NCBI GenBank assembly: GCA_030568195.1
Contig: JAJLTO010000009.1
Coordinates: forward strand, 186,001 to 250,000
DNA from: Dipodascopsis uninucleata var. uninucleata
Lineage: Eukaryota; Ascomycota; Lipomycetes; Lipomycetales; Lipomycetaceae
Direction: 5' to 3'
Length of the DNA: 64,000 bases
A program made the translations under genes and the position numbers. How positions within the stretch are numbered: the stretch's first letter is position 1; the number at the start of each line of letters is the position of its first letter. Shown one piece after another: positions 11,306 through 25,100 of this stretch. The notes beneath the pieces were generated by a model that saw only the letters and a program-made list of their open reading frames with translations, was not told the origin of the DNA and made no database searches.

Positions 11306-14300
11306 CTATATAGGTTCTGTTGACACAAAAAAAGGGAATGCGAGTAAAGTGAAAATAAAATAAAAGTAAAGGAATATCTATAATAAATGCTCTCGGGAAA
11401 CTACGGACGGAATGCTCACGATTTGACAATGCAAATTTTTTGGCGCACGCAAATAGAGCAAGTAATTCAGTGAGAACTGACCCAAAGCCGATTAAAATAA
11501 GGATTGGGGTATTATTGCGAACAAAATAGAGCATCTAAGCCGGGTAACACGCTACCGCTGTTGTTGTGGCTAGCCGAAACCCGAAACCTTGACCAGCGGC
11601 GAGCGGGCGGGCGGGCAATAGAATAGCGCAGTAAAGCTGAGAACGCATAGAGAGGAATATGGTCTGACTAAATATGTTCGAAGCGGGATAAACAGTTGGC
11701 TAGTACGGGTACGTCTGTGAGCGAAGCCCGCATCATTATGTATGATTAAAAAAGGCGGGATTATACCTTCCATTCACTATGAGCTGGAATATACCATAAA
11801 CAATTGGTCAAGCGGTATATCTAAAAATGGGATCAGATTAAGTTGTTGATCGCAGAGAAGGCAAGCAAAATTTTTAATGTTTTACTGCCGGTTGTTTCCT
11901 TATGTTATTTGGTTACTTTCTATTCTGTGAGTAGTCATCTACTTACTTATTCAAACAGCGGGGTGCAATGCTGTTATAGTTCTATTAATGTCCTGTTGCA
12001 CTGAGTGGTATTTACATAGTCAGATATGTGTGCATGATAGAACGATCATAGCAGTTTTCATCTAGTCAGACAGATGTCGTAGTCACGAGATAGGTCTCGG
12101 ACTAGATCTCAGAAAGAAGTTCCACAGCAATCGAGAATATAACTGTTTCGTATCTTAGGGGGATATTGCAATGCTATTTGACATTCTTTCGCGCATGATT
12201 TCAAAAAGATTTGATTTGGTCTTAGAAATACGCGAGTCTGGATGACAGCAGCCTTATGCTATGCTCTCGGGATATAATAACCTTCTAGGCTTCATAATCC
12301 AGATGCTAAAGAGATATCTACTTAATAAGATCGGCAACTTTCGTTTCAGCAAGAGTGTGATATGTTTTCGTACATGTAAGCGTTTGGGGAAGACGCGTGT
12401 TTCCGTTTAGATCTGGAGTGCACATTGTCTTATCTACTGAACAAGTATAAGTGATCGGACTTCATGCATCACGTACTGTTTATTCCTTGATCCAAGTAAA
12501 CTCTCCGGACAACGTTAATTATAATCCATTGCTAATTCACTGATACGTTGCGGAGCCCTAAATCGTATAGTGAGTTCGGGAAACTCGCGTTTGAGCACTA
12601 TTTCTTTCGGTTTATTACGTAGGATGCGGAATATCAGCTAGTGCTTACCCAAAGTGCACATAAAATATTTGTATTGGATGTACGTATGCAAGTGTATAGG
12701 TAAATGTGCGGTATAATAAAATCCTCGAACGTCAAATAAGAGTAATAACGACAATACCTGATAGCTGTCTCTAAGAGCTCATATTTTCTCCTGTCTCTAG
12801 ACTGAAATATGATAAGCTACCATTAGTTAGTCGTATACGCTGCGCTAAATGCTCCACGAGCGCGCTAAATCCTGGTCACTCAGTTGGACTCGTGCAGAGT
12901 GACACATAGATCACTAAGTGTATGAGAAATATCTGTGTGAAGTAAAATTTGAAAGAGCCCAACAAAGTGAGAAGTTTTTTCTTTTTTCGGCTGTTGGTCC
13001 AGACTTGGATGTAAGCACTTGATAATATAGCATTTACCAATTGCTACAATGAGAACGCTGCAGACAGCTCGCCGCTTTACCAGTCTTCCGCCGTCAATTT
13101 TTCAAAACATATTTGATATGTGATTGTTCACTTCTGTTAATTACTTAACTGTAATCCTACCCAAGCCCAAATGTAGGATATGCAATTTTAACTAACGACT
13201 TACTCGCTGCAACTATAATAATACTCGAATATATAAGAATACTCTTACGCACATATGTATGCGTGTCGTATCTACATACCTTACACATGCATATATAGTA
13301 ACAGAGCCTACCTGGATCTTGCGCCTGGACCTTGCGTAATTAATATGAATCTTGTGCCGCGCTTTTTATTCTCATCTATTCTACTACTGTTAAATGAGCT
13401 TCAATAATAAGGCGTATAATTATTCAGTCCTCCGTCTACATTAGTACTGACATCGCCGTCCGTCTCTCTCTTTTAAGGTAACACCGCACACGTCGAACCC
13501 GAACTCAGTTGGCACGTGACTCATGAATTAAAGTCTATGGCGAAGAAAAGGGAGCTGGAGAACAAAGGAGGAAGATAGTGAGACTTGGCTTACATATGAT
13601 TTAGTTACCAAAGAATTTACTGTAGTTCAGACCTTAGTTGCCTCCCCTATGTGGATCATACATGTTTGCCAACTTTTCCCTGTTTAAGATTGTTTAGCTG
13701 TCTATTGCTTTGAACGTGTTGCCGAGTATTGAGAATTGGGATGGGCAAACCAGTCGCGTTCGCTCATTTGCAAAACGCAACTTTCAGTTCATCCATGTAG
13801 AGAGGCATTAGAAGAAGAGTCACCCGTGAAAGAGAAATTGGAATGGCAAACACAAAACTTAAGACGAAAATTTAGCTGCGGCATGAGATATATTTCTAGA
13901 CCACTCTCCCCAGCATAAACAGTGCATGATAATTCTTAGAGGAGCGCTGGATCAGCAGGGTACAGTCAAATTGCACTTGCCTGCGAGTGAACCCAAACTG
14001 CGTCTCATATTATCACGTGATATAATGCTTGCAGATGTGTCATCACGATCAAGTTAAGACGTGTGTGCCCCAGCACCGTTTGTTTACATCAACGAACGGC
14101 AGAAAATGTTTGTATATATTTGAGACGTGGCACCTAATTGGTGTATTAGGGTTTGCACTTGCGACGTGCATCTTTTTAAAATGAGCAATTGGGCAGGAAT
14201 CAGGAGAACCTAAAAATGTCAGTAAATGAAATTTCTTTCATCTGTCTAATACCTACAATTTCGTGTAAGGCACTGCTTCAAGGTCTAAAGGGATACCGCC

Positions 14301-15674
14301 TAGAAAGGCACATCCTTTTGTGGCCTTTTCTAGAGAAGAGTAAAGGGAAGCATTAGCCTGCCAAGGGAGACGGGAATGCATTATGAGAATATCTAGTTAT
14401 TTCGCATATATACTAGTTTAAGGAGCGAACGCAGAATAAAGCACTGAAATGACACAGACGGAAAAGCTATTCCTTGGGCGAATGGCCGAAGCTTTGAGAC
14501 GGAATTAATAAGTCAAATTGGACCTGCTTGTATACTGTAGCTAAGGCAATGCTATTTCATCATTCCTCTTCTTGTTTATGCGTGTTGACAGTATTCGGAA
14601 GTTGCTATGCGAAATAACACTGGCTGAATTTATGCAACGTATCTGTGCATAGATGATGTACTTGCGTATATACACAAATATGTTTGTAGGAAGATCTATA
14701 TAGCCGACGTTCTTCCGGCTTCATTTGACTACAAGCATTATATTAAGTGCGAGCTGCAGCGTGGAAATTACTTGCGTTCTCGTGTTACCTAAGAGAGTGC
14801 AATGTAAAAGGTAACAATCACTATATAGATGTCTAGGTCCATTTAACTGATCTCTAACTATCGTACCATGCAATGTATGCTATAACCTGCAGTGTGATTA
14901 AATTCTAAACATAGAACTGGAGAATTCGGTCTTGCACTTAATTTTTGAGTCCTCTCTGCTGATGCTCTGTGCTGTCTCTAGCTGCATACATTGATAACCA
15001 CACCTTGTTTGTACTAGTGGCACGTTCGACACTCGAGTGTCGACTCTGCCCGCTTTCGCTAGGTACAATTGTCTCCTCCTTTCTCTTCTCCTTTCTCTTC
15101 GTAGACTCTAGAAAGCTAATGGGCCCCGGTATAGTCGGATGTAGACTACATGTAACCTGTGCTGTGCCTAAATTTAGTAGGGTGGGCATATCATTCAAAC
15201 GTGGAAGCAAGTGACACGCACAGAATTAAAGATAGTTTATGGGTTCTGCAGCACAGTTACTGACGCCGCTGAAGAGCAACTGGTGTTCCTGTTCTGGGAT
15301 CAGACTAGCTGAATCACAGGTGCTGAACTCGAGTCGCGCGGTATGTGCAACTGTAAGCATTACTGTTATTATTTAACTCGCAAATATTTGTGAATTTGGC
15401 GTGAGCCGTGACTGAGCACTCATTTCAAGCTAATTTTTTTTGTTTAATTTCGGATAGACACATATAGGTTGGCATGACAACGTCCAACAAACTATAACCT
15501 TTCCCTATATTACGACGCGTAAAGGTGATTACAAGATCAGATCGTCTACAAAAAGTTATTATATATAGAGCAGTGGTACAAACAATTCTCGAGCATAATA
15601 GTAAATATTGTCAAAGGGAGCAACAAGAATCAAATAAGAAGCAATAATATCTAGTATAGTAATATTAAAAAATT

Positions 15675-15705
<31 letters not shown>

Positions 15706-17281
15706 TTTTTATTTTTATTTTATTTTTATTATATATAGCAGCTAACTCAAAGCCTTGTCAATTTCACGTCGAGCCCTCAAGAAATATAAGGGATAATAAA
15801 TCTTTGTCGACTTCCTGTTGGTGATCCCTGATCGCAATCGACACTGTTAAGAACAGTTCCTCATTTTCCTTATATCAATCAGGACTTTTGGAGAGTTTCA
15901 GTTTTTCTTTCCATCTATCGCTACCTTTTGGTGTAATCCTATTCTACATTTGTGCATGCGTATCCTTATGCTCCTACTTTAAGTGAATTCAACTTCTCAT
16001 TAGACACAGAAGGCGGAGCTTTCGCGCTTTCCTTCGCTTAATTGCATTGGGTGCATTGCATTCTAGTACTGTACATGCAAGATTCCTATTTATAGAGCGA
16101 TACAAACAAGGCCCACTGATAGAGGGCAAGTTAATGCGTGGATTAATCTGTAAAAATTAGGATCAGACAATACGACAGCAATTTTCGTTTTGATACTTTG
16201 ATCTTGTGCGTTTTGTGCTTCTATTTGTTTCAACATTGAGTGTGACTATTTAGCATATATCTTTCGCAGAGTGCCAGAGAACTGGCAGTCCCAAAGTCGC
16301 CAAAAGCAAACCTAAGAGTAGCAGCATCTTCCTGTTTACAGAGTGACAGTGGAATTTTGGGCTGGCTTTTACAATACCGGTGTGCGTTTTGTTTGTATTA
16401 GAGGACGATTTCTACTTCTAGCCTATTTTTGAACTAGCTGTAGCCATAAACTTCAGTTTGACTATTATCTTGTCGAATTCGTGGTGATCAGTAGTTCTCG
16501 GAGGATTAGAAAATAGTTGCGCACAAGAAGCTAATTGCTCAGCATCAAAGTCTTACCAGGTGCTTGAAAGTTCGTCCGGTTTTCGTTCTCGTGTTCGCTT
16601 GTTATAAAAACAAATTGTCATCATCTCTAAAGGATATATCTTATAGAGGTAGATGCAAATTCTGGCATAAAAATTCTATCGTCTAAGCAAAAGAGAAATT
16701 AAAAGGAGCATATATCTATAGCAGAAGCCATTCTAAGTGCTCGAGAGCCGTGCTATTCTATTCTTCAGGTTCAGAGAACATAAAGAGCTCTATAGAATTT
16801 GGCTATTCATAAGGCAGTTATATATCTTTATATCCTTTTGAAGACCCCTCGATTTATAACAGAGTATCGTTTTTGAAATTTTAGTTTAAGCGCCATTTAA
16901 AAAGGAGGTCATAGGAGATCAAAAGGGTACTGCTTTTTAGTGGAAAAGTCGGCCAAAAGGAGGTTTCCTTCTGCTCTTGATAATATAAGGAGAATACAAA
17001 ATTTCAAGAGGCTGCGTATTGGAATACAGCACAAGCCGACCTATTATTATTCGGACCATAAAATTATAGAGAAGCCTTAGCTCAAGTGGGATCAAGTAAG
17101 GGTTCAAAAAGGATTATGGATTATATGCGATTGATAACATAACTAACTACCAGCTTAAGAAGTGCTCTATAGGGAGTAAGGAGTGTTTAATAGATTGCTG
17201 AAAGAGCTAACAGTGCATAAAGTAAGGGAATACCCAGCATCCAATTCATCTATAAAGTTATATCGTCTTATCAATATCTAG
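11306..17281. other. 6 kb gene-free region
   Basis: No open frame longer than about 90 codons and none with a recognisable motif; stop codons are dense in all frames. It may hold missing 5' exons of the gene ending at 10850 near its left edge, and the promoter or first exon of the 17.4 kb gene near its right edge. An ATT-rich simple repeat lies at 15671-15732. No tRNA, rRNA or mobile element was recognised. Confidence 0.45.
15671..15732. repeat. ATT/ATTTTT low-complexity repeat
   Basis: About eight ATT units followed by interrupted TTA and TTTTA units. Simple AT-rich tract in the middle of the gene-free region. Confidence 0.9.
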
Positions 17282-17437
17282 GCTCTTCCGAAAATTATTC
17301 TTTATATTGGAGTGAACTTCATTCTTACTTGGATTTTCGTTCTTATATTCCCATTATTTATATACCCTATCAAGTTTACTTCAGTATCCTTGCGATCTAG
17401 TTATTGCTGGCTTTACAGTACTTCAATTATACTGATC

Positions 17438-18874
17438 ATGGTATCTGTTTCGATTCCGTTTTGGACCAAAAATACAGATGTATCTCGCTACAATAATAAT
17501 GAGCATCATGAACATGGTGATTTTGCGGAGTACACTAAATATATGAATAGCGCACCTCGACGTCGTTCGTCCTTAAGGTCTAGAAGATCCCAGAACTACC
17601 ATAATTCTCAATGTCCAGACACCGTAGTTGATAGTTCTGGAAAACATACATTTTTTTATTCAGGATTTGAGGCAGCAAGGTCGCTTATATCGTCAAAGCT
17701 CCACTGGTTTCGTGATCGTGAAAAAAGGTCTAAAAATTCGATCCCTGCTAGTATCGCAGTTAGTCCAGGAACGAGTTTTTTAGATAGTCGTACGACGAAA
17801 AATCGTACAACGCGATCTCTTTCATCACAGTCTCTTAGATCCTCCTTTTCGGAATCAGGGTGCTCTACATGTTCGAGTGTCTCGAAGACATCTACTAGAT
17901 CACGATCGTCGAGAGCATCACAAAGGGCATTAATACCTCATTTTCATCCAAATCATCATAGACATACACAACCTGGAGCACCATGGCTATCAAAGCTTCC
18001 ATTATCTCCAATAATATCGCGAGTCTTGCGATATAGCCATTCTTGTGATTGCCCGTCATATTCGTGTCCTCCTGCTCCGCCGCCCTCACCAACACGCGAT
18101 TCTTGCGATACAAAAGAGTTTGATGAGTGCGATTCATCTGCTTCTCAATATCGACCCGGTATATTGGCCAATTTTAACTCATGTTGGGGGATTGACGATT
18201 GTTATTCACTGTGGTGTGATATTACAAGATCTCGCAGACGACAGCAGCGGCATGCAGACGAAGAAAAGGAGCTTCAATTGCTGTCGACAGACAATGAGCT
18301 TACAAAGTGTAACAGTAGACGTCGAAGTTGTTCTCAATCTTTTTCAAAGTACTTTTCATTCATATCTCGTCCTTGCTCTATGGAACAAAATATATTGTCT
18401 GATACACAGTCAATCGAAACTTCAGAAGCATCGAGTGCTAGTAATATGATTGAAGCATCTGAACAGTCAGAATATGCTGATCCATGGTCGTTATTCTTAA
18501 CCCCGACAGAGCAGGAGCTGATCGATCGCGAGAATGCACAGAACCCATTTTATCTTTCTTTCACATGGCTCCTTAACGGAATCTCTTTTACCTTCAATAT
18601 CGACTCGTCTGATCGTTCTAACGGTCCTGATGTTGCTGATAATTCAACAACTGAGCTAAATACATCTCAGCCAGCATCAGATGAATCCGCTCCGCCATCT
18701 GGAACTACTCTTCGTCGTCGCTCTACTACACACAGTAGAACAGCAGCCGTTGAAGTGATGAGTCCTATTGCGGAAGAGGCGGTTTCCGATCGTCTTCCTG
18801 CTAGTAAAAAGAGTTGTGATCTAACAGATCGGAGTGACGTGTACTATTGGGATACTACCATTCTTGATCCATAG
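17438..18874 (+). CDS. unrecognised Ser/Arg-rich protein, possibly with N-terminal membrane segments
   Basis: From the first in-frame ATG (17438) the frame encodes 478 residues. It is open further upstream to 17282, directly after a CTATCTAG acceptor-like site. That extra stretch would add about 52 residues with two hydrophobic segments (LTWIFVLIFPLFIYPI and CWLYSTSIILIMVSVSI), so a 5' exon upstream is quite likely. The body is rich in Ser, Arg and Thr: SRSSRASQ-type runs, a His-rich patch (PHFHPNHHRHT), a Cys/Pro patch (HSCDCPSYSCPPAPPPSP), and near residue 340 a more ordered segment (YADPWSLFLTPTEQELIDRE, then NPFYLSFTWLLNGISFTFN). No catalytic family is recognised. With the upstream segments it would be a membrane-anchored protein with a large disordered cytosolic domain, a common target for kinases; that is inference. 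Confidence 0.65.
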   Translation: MVSVSIPFWTKNTDVSRYNNNEHHEHGDFAEYTKYMNSAPRRRSSLRSRRSQNYHNSQCPDTVVDSSGKHTFFYSGFEAARSLISSKLHWFRDREKRSKNSIPASIAVSPGTSFLDSRTTKNRTTRSLSSQSLRSSFSESGCSTCSSVSKTSTRSRSSRASQRALIPHFHPNHHRHTQPGAPWLSKLPLSPIISRVLRYSHSCDCPSYSCPPAPPPSPTRDSCDTKEFDECDSSASQYRPGILANFNSCWGIDDCYSLWCDITRSRRRQQRHADEEKELQLLSTDNELTKCNSRRRSCSQSFSKYFSFISRPCSMEQNILSDTQSIETSEASSASNMIEASEQSEYADPWSLFLTPTEQELIDRENAQNPFYLSFTWLLNGISFTFNIDSSDRSNGPDVADNSTTELNTSQPASDESAPPSGTTLRRRSTTHSRTAAVEVMSPIAEEAVSDRLPASKKSCDLTDRSDVYYWDTTILDP

Positions 18875-20119
18875 GTAGACATTATACCAAATTCTATTTT
18901 TTTTTAAAATTTTTAATATCTTGTTACAGTTTTGTTGATTTCATTTCTATATCTAAAAGTCGATCGTTACCAATGTTCTATCTTAACTTGTTATATTTGA
19001 CCCGGAAAAATATCTGAAAGTATATCGACGTCGCTCGTTTCGATCCGTTTTTTATATTTATAAGCACTCACAATCGTTTTGTTTATTTTCGCCTATACAG
19101 ATGGTACATCTGCGCTTTCTTTTCTTAAAATTGACAAACGGAAAATACCATTTTGCATATTGTCTTTGCGTGTATATACATACGTACACGCACATACATA
19201 TAAATATGTTAATATATTAATGTGTATATGCATGTTCGTATGTTCCTTACATAGCATGCTTTCCTTTTGTTTTTTTGTATTGTTTGATCTTTATTTTTGT
19301 CAGTCATTTGGTTATTTATCAACTTGCTACTGTTGTTGCATACATGCACCACATCGAATACTGTGTTTCGTTTGCATACTTTGAAGTACCATTAAAGCGC
19401 AGTACGTCGTTTCAGTCTCTCGTGATAATATGTTTTGGGCGTTTACAAATAATTGGGGGGAAAAGGATATATTTGACGGTACTGGAAATAGTCTTGATAT
19501 ATACTATATAATATATAAGCATACGTGCGTACAATACTTGTTTCCTTTATAATTCTTGAGCAACACATATATACCATACTCCAGGTATATATAAGTACTG
19601 CTATTTGAATATCAATGCGCCATCGTGTATCCAGTTCGCGTTTCACTAACAAAATGCATTGGCGATTATTTTTTTGCTCAACCTATAGAAAAATATCATT
19701 ACAGCTATCCGACGCGTGTATTATATAAGTTATTACATAATTATGTCGCTTGCATTAAACTATGCAATAAATGCGGTTTTAAGTCCCTTGATATCACGTG
19801 ATAATACATTTCATTGGTTACTCAACCCTAATAAATCATTGGGGCGGGAGGCTTCGTCATTTACCTGGTTTGGTGGGAATAGGCATCATCTAGACTAACA
19901 GCGAGCAGACGACAACTTTTTGGTCTTCCTTGGACGGAAGAAACGAGTATCAGCTAAAAAAATCTATATATTTATCGAATTAGATGTTATATTAATATCC
20001 CGGTTATTTATATTGGAGGAGGTGAAAACTGAAGTGAATTTGTGTTGCGATCGATTGTCAAATAGAATAACGATACGGATCTCGTGAACGTCTCGAATGC
20101 TTAGGAGAGTGATACTGGA
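18875..20119. other. intergenic region
   Basis: T-rich 3' flank of the 17.4 kb gene, then AT-rich sequence with alternating ACATAC/GTATAT tracts near 19170-19260. The open frames here begin at non-ATG codons or are low-complexity and are not supported as genes. The 3' part is the F-box gene promoter. Confidence 0.5.
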
Positions 20120-21597
20120 ATGGCTATCGCAGGTTGCCAGTTAATTGAGCTGCCTCATGAAATACTGATAGACATATTCGAAAATCTAAAGAATAGAAAG
20201 GAAGATGTGACTTCGCTGTCGTTTACATGCAAACGGCTATATGTGATTGTAAGCTATAGACGCTCATTTGGGTAGCTCGAGGTATAGAGTAGAGAGCTGT
20301 TCACATTCTCGTTTTTCAAGCGATGAAGAGTTAAATATACTCTACTTAAACTGAATTATCCGTGTGACCTGTGTCAAATATAGAGGACTGAGTCGAATGC
20401 TAACTGTAATATATTATTTCTTTGCAGGGTCAACAGTTTATTTTAGAGAATATAACTGTCAATTGGCAAATGATCGATCTGTTTTATGCTCAGCTAGTAA
20501 CCAGACTCTCGCCTTTGATTGTATATATTAAGACACTATCTATCGAGGTGCCTTCAAGCTGGGGAGAATGGCATAGATCAGGCACTTTGAACAAAGTTCT
20601 TTGTACGTGTACTGGTCTAGAGGAGCTACGTTTGACGCTGTCTGGATCATCGAAGTGGCTGCAGTATTTGAGTCCGATAGAGCGTGTCAGTAGGCTGACT
20701 TTAATATCTAATCAGGCAAATTTATCGCCTGCACTACTTGATATGTCCGATTTGCGTTCCTTCAAAGCTATTCAGCAGCTGACTCTGGAATTTTTTAGGC
20801 TTCAATGTGAATATCCATTCGAAGGAAGGGACATTCCACTGCTCTTTACATTGAATCAGCTTAGTATTATCAATTGTGAATGGAATTATCCATTCAGTAT
20901 GTCTCTATTCCGTTCGTTAGAGGCTTTATCTGTGTTTTACTCAATCAAATGTGAAGCCTTTACATTTTCGGAAAGACTAAAAAATCTGGCGTTACATCCA
21001 CCAATAACATTAAAGCGCTTCGCGATACATCTTGATTTGTTCTCACCGTTACGTCAAAAATCTTGGTATCCTATTCTGCGAGAGTGTACGAAAATAGAAT
21101 ATGTATCTCTAAAAGGATTTCGATATCCTCAGCCTGAATTTTTTGAACTGCTACCGAAGTCTTTGAAATTCATTATTATATACATGACATCTGAGAACTG
21201 GAACTCGGCATCAACACTATCGGCATCTCACCATTTACCCACATTGGTCGAAAGTAATTCTATCTCCTCAATCCCTATTGTACCTGCAGTTGCAGTTGCA
21301 GCTCCTAGTGCTAACTCTGCTCCAACATCAAGCTTGTCGCTCGTAATACCACCAATGTCTTCAAATAATCTACTGAGAAGTCAGAATGTATATTCTGGCG
21401 CTGCACATAGCGCAGCCAATGTCAATATTACAGGAGATGCATCCTTTGATGAGCTTCCATTTCATTCACAGCCAAAGTTGGTTGATCGTATAGGTCAAAC
21501 CAATGTGATTGTTATTGGAGATACATCATATGGCAAGGTACCAAACATGGGCCTTGTCGTTGATGAGTCTTTCTCGGAACTGAAACGGCGTTTGTGA
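20120..21597 (+). CDS. F-box protein
   Basis: Two exons, 20120-20248 and 20428-21597, encode 432 residues. The 179-base intron has a GTAAGC donor and a TTTCTTTGCAG acceptor and falls in phase 0. Residues 8-43 form an F-box: LIELPHEILIDIFENL followed by SLSFTCKRLYVI. The rest to about residue 290 has irregular leucine-rich repeats (LEELRLTLSGSS, VSRLTLISNQ, IQQLTLEFFRLQ, LNQLSIINCEW, LKFIIIYM), as in F-box/LRR proteins that bind substrates for SCF ubiquitin ligases. The C-terminal 110 residues are Ser/Ala-rich and probably disordered, with two similar segments, VNITGDASFDELPF and VIVIGDTSYGKVPN. The substrate cannot be told from sequence. The promoter side shows a short 5' leader after AT-rich DNA. 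Confidence 0.85.
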
Positions 21598-22156
21598 GTT
21601 GACTTTTTCATTTCGTTTTACTTACAATAATAAATTAATTGATCTTTATATATAAGCATTGAAGCGCTTATATATATGGTTTCATAATTGGAAATTTAAT
21701 GGGTGATACGAATGAGTTTCGCATTTTAAAATACCACATTCATACATTATCTTGCTGCCTGTTAATTGATATTTGAAGGGGGGTAGGGGCGCACTCAGAG
21801 CTTGGTTTAATAGGCTTGTTTTATCTGCAATACAATTTTCCATACTTCTGTGGAAATTTCTAACATGCAAGACTGTATTTGAAATTATGTTATGTCGTAG
21901 GTGCGATACAGAGAACACTTTATCTAATTATAGAGGTTTATAACACTACAATGACCGTATATATATTTAGTAGATGCCAAAATAAGTTTTCATTTTATAA
22001 TATATAATAGCATAAAGCAAATAGTAGTATTAATTATTAATATGGTACACAGATGATCAATAGCTTCGTTTAAAATCACCAACTCCAACCAACCGCTATT
22101 TCCTCGCATCCTTATTCTATATTTGCTAGTTAATATTAAGTCTCTTCTATATTGTA
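21598..22156. other. convergent 3' intergenic region
   Basis: AT-rich spacer between the F-box gene and the Zn2Cys6 gene, holding both 3' ends. No gene is supported. Confidence 0.6.
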
Positions 22157-25100
22157 TTACGATGGAGCATGCGAAAGTACATGTACCAATCTAATTTTAT
22201 TGTCGTTTTCACCGCTAGACATCAGTCTGTTCTGAGCATTAATACCAGCTTTACTGGCATTATTATTTTTGGTATTAGTGTTGACATTCTCATTGCTGTC
22301 GTTGCTGCCATTGTTGCTCTCATTATACATGCCATTAAAAGTAGTATTCATCGTATCTGGCATAGAATTGCCATATTGATTTATAGAGTTATTGTCACTG
22401 GCTGAAAAATGAGCTGCTCTACTTAGATCTTCGCCATTGTTTTGTGTATTACTGCCATCAACTGGTATAAATGCGAGTTCAGCAGTTGCTCCTGACATTT
22501 GATCCACGAACACAGCTGCATCTAAGATACTATTATGTCCATTTAAAGCCAAAGGACTATTAATAATATTATCAGCAGCCATCGAAGCTGCTCCTGAAGC
22601 TGCAGAAGCTGAAAGAGCGGCTTCGCTATTCATAAGAACATCTGTGTCTGGCACAAACCAAATATCTTGGTCCAGAGCATAGTTTCCATCAAAACCAATA
22701 CCATACGCATCTACAAACCACTTGATACTATCGTTATCAAGCATTGCAGAATTAGTGAATGCTGGCTGATCGTCGGCCACACTACAATCATTAATAGCCG
22801 CAGCTTGTTCAGACTGCGACAGAGGTTTCATCACAGACTGCGTCTGCACAACACCTTTCAACGAATTTTCGCCAATACTCATTAATCCATCAGGTATCTG
22901 TCGTACAGAATCTTGAACATTCTTATGTTCTTGCAAGAAATAGGGCTGCTGTTGTTGCTCAAATTGAAACTGCTCTTGGCGACCATGACTCTCGTTAACC
23001 TGCATTTGAGGATACATGTAGTTAGATTGCACTGGCAATTGCTTCTCTTGGTGTTGTAGTCGACGATTGTCAATACTATCCAGTACTTTCTCATTCATTT
23101 GGTCCGACGGAACAGAATTGTGCTTGCTGAATTCGCTTTCAAGTTGATCAGCTAAATTAAACAAAGCCTCTGCATACTTGACAGAAAGATGAATATTATC
23201 CGGAGACGCATCCTGTAGAGTATTAGCTAATCCTCGAATCGACGATATCAGCTCTTGTTGCTCTTCAAGTGAGCGATCACGATCAAGAACGAAAACTTTA
23301 GCAAGAAAGACCGCTGCGTGCACGGCTCGAATAAACCAGTTAACGGAAGCATACTTCAGTGTGCCACCTTTATGGATTCGTCTAATCAAACAGATCATCT
23401 GATGTGCTGCTTGTATTGCAAAGAGAATGTAAAGTTCGGCAAAAGACTCATCTGTCTGTCGATGACCACGGGGAGAAAGAGCTAATGAGTATATATATAA
23501 CTCCGTATGATAAAATTCGAAAAGTAAAATCTCTCTCTCAAGATCTTCACGTTGGAGTAATAATTGGTACTTCGTATGCCAACTGCGGAGCTTAGAGCGG
23601 AAGTATCGTAGTAATGGCTGATAATTATCTGAGTTCAAAATTTTGTGCATAGATCCTGGCGAAGAATAGAGACTCTGATGGGCAAACGATTGAATGCGTA
23701 AAATCTCTAGCTTAGCATTATCTAGGCTTGAAAATGTCACGAGAGGAGTCTCTTGAAAGTTATAGGACATCATAGAGGGTCGTCCTAGTCGAAGAGCAAG
23801 AGTAATGTCTGAATAGAAGCATGCAAGACAGATTTCTCGCCATTTACAAAATAAATTCATATCTTGTGCCAATCTCACAGCAACACCCACCATCATCCAT
23901 GCCATTCGATCACTGCGTCTAGCAGCTGCAAAACCACCGTAGCCACCGCCTCCTTCTGGGCCTCGACCGTCTTCATCATTACTAGGTAGGTTTATGGGAT
24001 TAGCATAATCACCATTTCTGTAGTGCACAGCCCTAGGATTCCACTGTGTAAGAAGCAAGAAGGCCAAAACTGTTGCAAGCGAGATACTACTGGCTTCTGC
24101 CCAAACAGTCTGCGATATCATGCTTTGACAAAAGGTCCAAATTGCGTCATGAATCTGCTTTGTACGGGTACCAGGGTGGCTCGAAGTATCAACCTCTGGC
24201 ACGTCGCAGTATCTGGATGCAATTGCTAGAATAGTAACAAGAAGCATAGGATGAGCTGCTAAGTTATTTGGTGATTGCAAACCAGGTGGAATATAAGGGT
24301 AAAATGGATGCAGAGTCTTAAAGAAAAATTCTGTGAGAACAAGGACCTCTTTTTCAGTAATAATTCCTTGCTGAACAGGAAGAAAGAAGCTCAGCTTCGT
24401 AGAACGAAACATCCAACGAGAGTGGACTTCGCGAGTCTTTGCCCGCTTTGCTGGCAGAGCACCAGACTGGTCATTACCATTGACTTGAACAAACTGAGAA
24501 CCACGGTCTTTTCCTTCGGCAGTATTGGCAACATGCGCTAAGATATTCAGAGCATCTGCCGTAGTATGAAGCCCTCGATCTCTTATGAGCGAACCAGCGA
24601 TTTGTTTGCTTTCAGTTGCTGTCCTATAGCTGTTTGAAATCGATACAGACGGTGATGATGACATTACTGCTTGGGAGCGAGGCAAACCATTCTTCTGCGA
24701 AGACACTGTAGTGCTAGACTCCATATTAGTAGAACTAGAAGTTGGGTCTCCCATATTCATTTGCTGCTGACGTGCATACGATAACGCAGCTAACGGGACT
24801 GCAGAGCGCTTTATGCTACCACCTTGTCCATATTGGAGCAACGTCCCATCTTCTCGATGCCTGCGACTACTAGAGCTCGAGGGTTGACCAGAGATTGAGT
24901 CACTGCCACTGTCGCTCGACACACTGGCAGAAACGGGTGATCTCGAATCATCATTAAGAAGCGATGCAGAAAGCTGAAGTGTACGACCTGCTCGAACATT
25001 TTTGGCACCACCTCGCCTGCTTGGAACGAATTCACATTTACGGCCCTCGCGCTTACATCTTGCACAGGGAGGCTCAGAGGGATTGTCGAGAGAACCAAGG

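Noticed and set aside
11570-11773. 67-codon open frame on the minus strand beginning MEGIIPPFLIIHNDAG
   Set aside because: No motif, and no splice site that joins it in phase to the exons at 10850-11305.
17080-17112. tRNA-like boxes: TTAGCTCAAGTGGG and GGGTTCAAAAAGG
   Set aside because: The A-box and B-box likeness is real, but the boxes are too close together for a tRNA and the B box lacks its closing CC; no acceptor stem pairs.
19079-19384. 101-codon hydrophobic Cys/Phe-rich open frame
   Set aside because: It begins at TTG, runs through alternating TA/CA simple sequence and has no motif.
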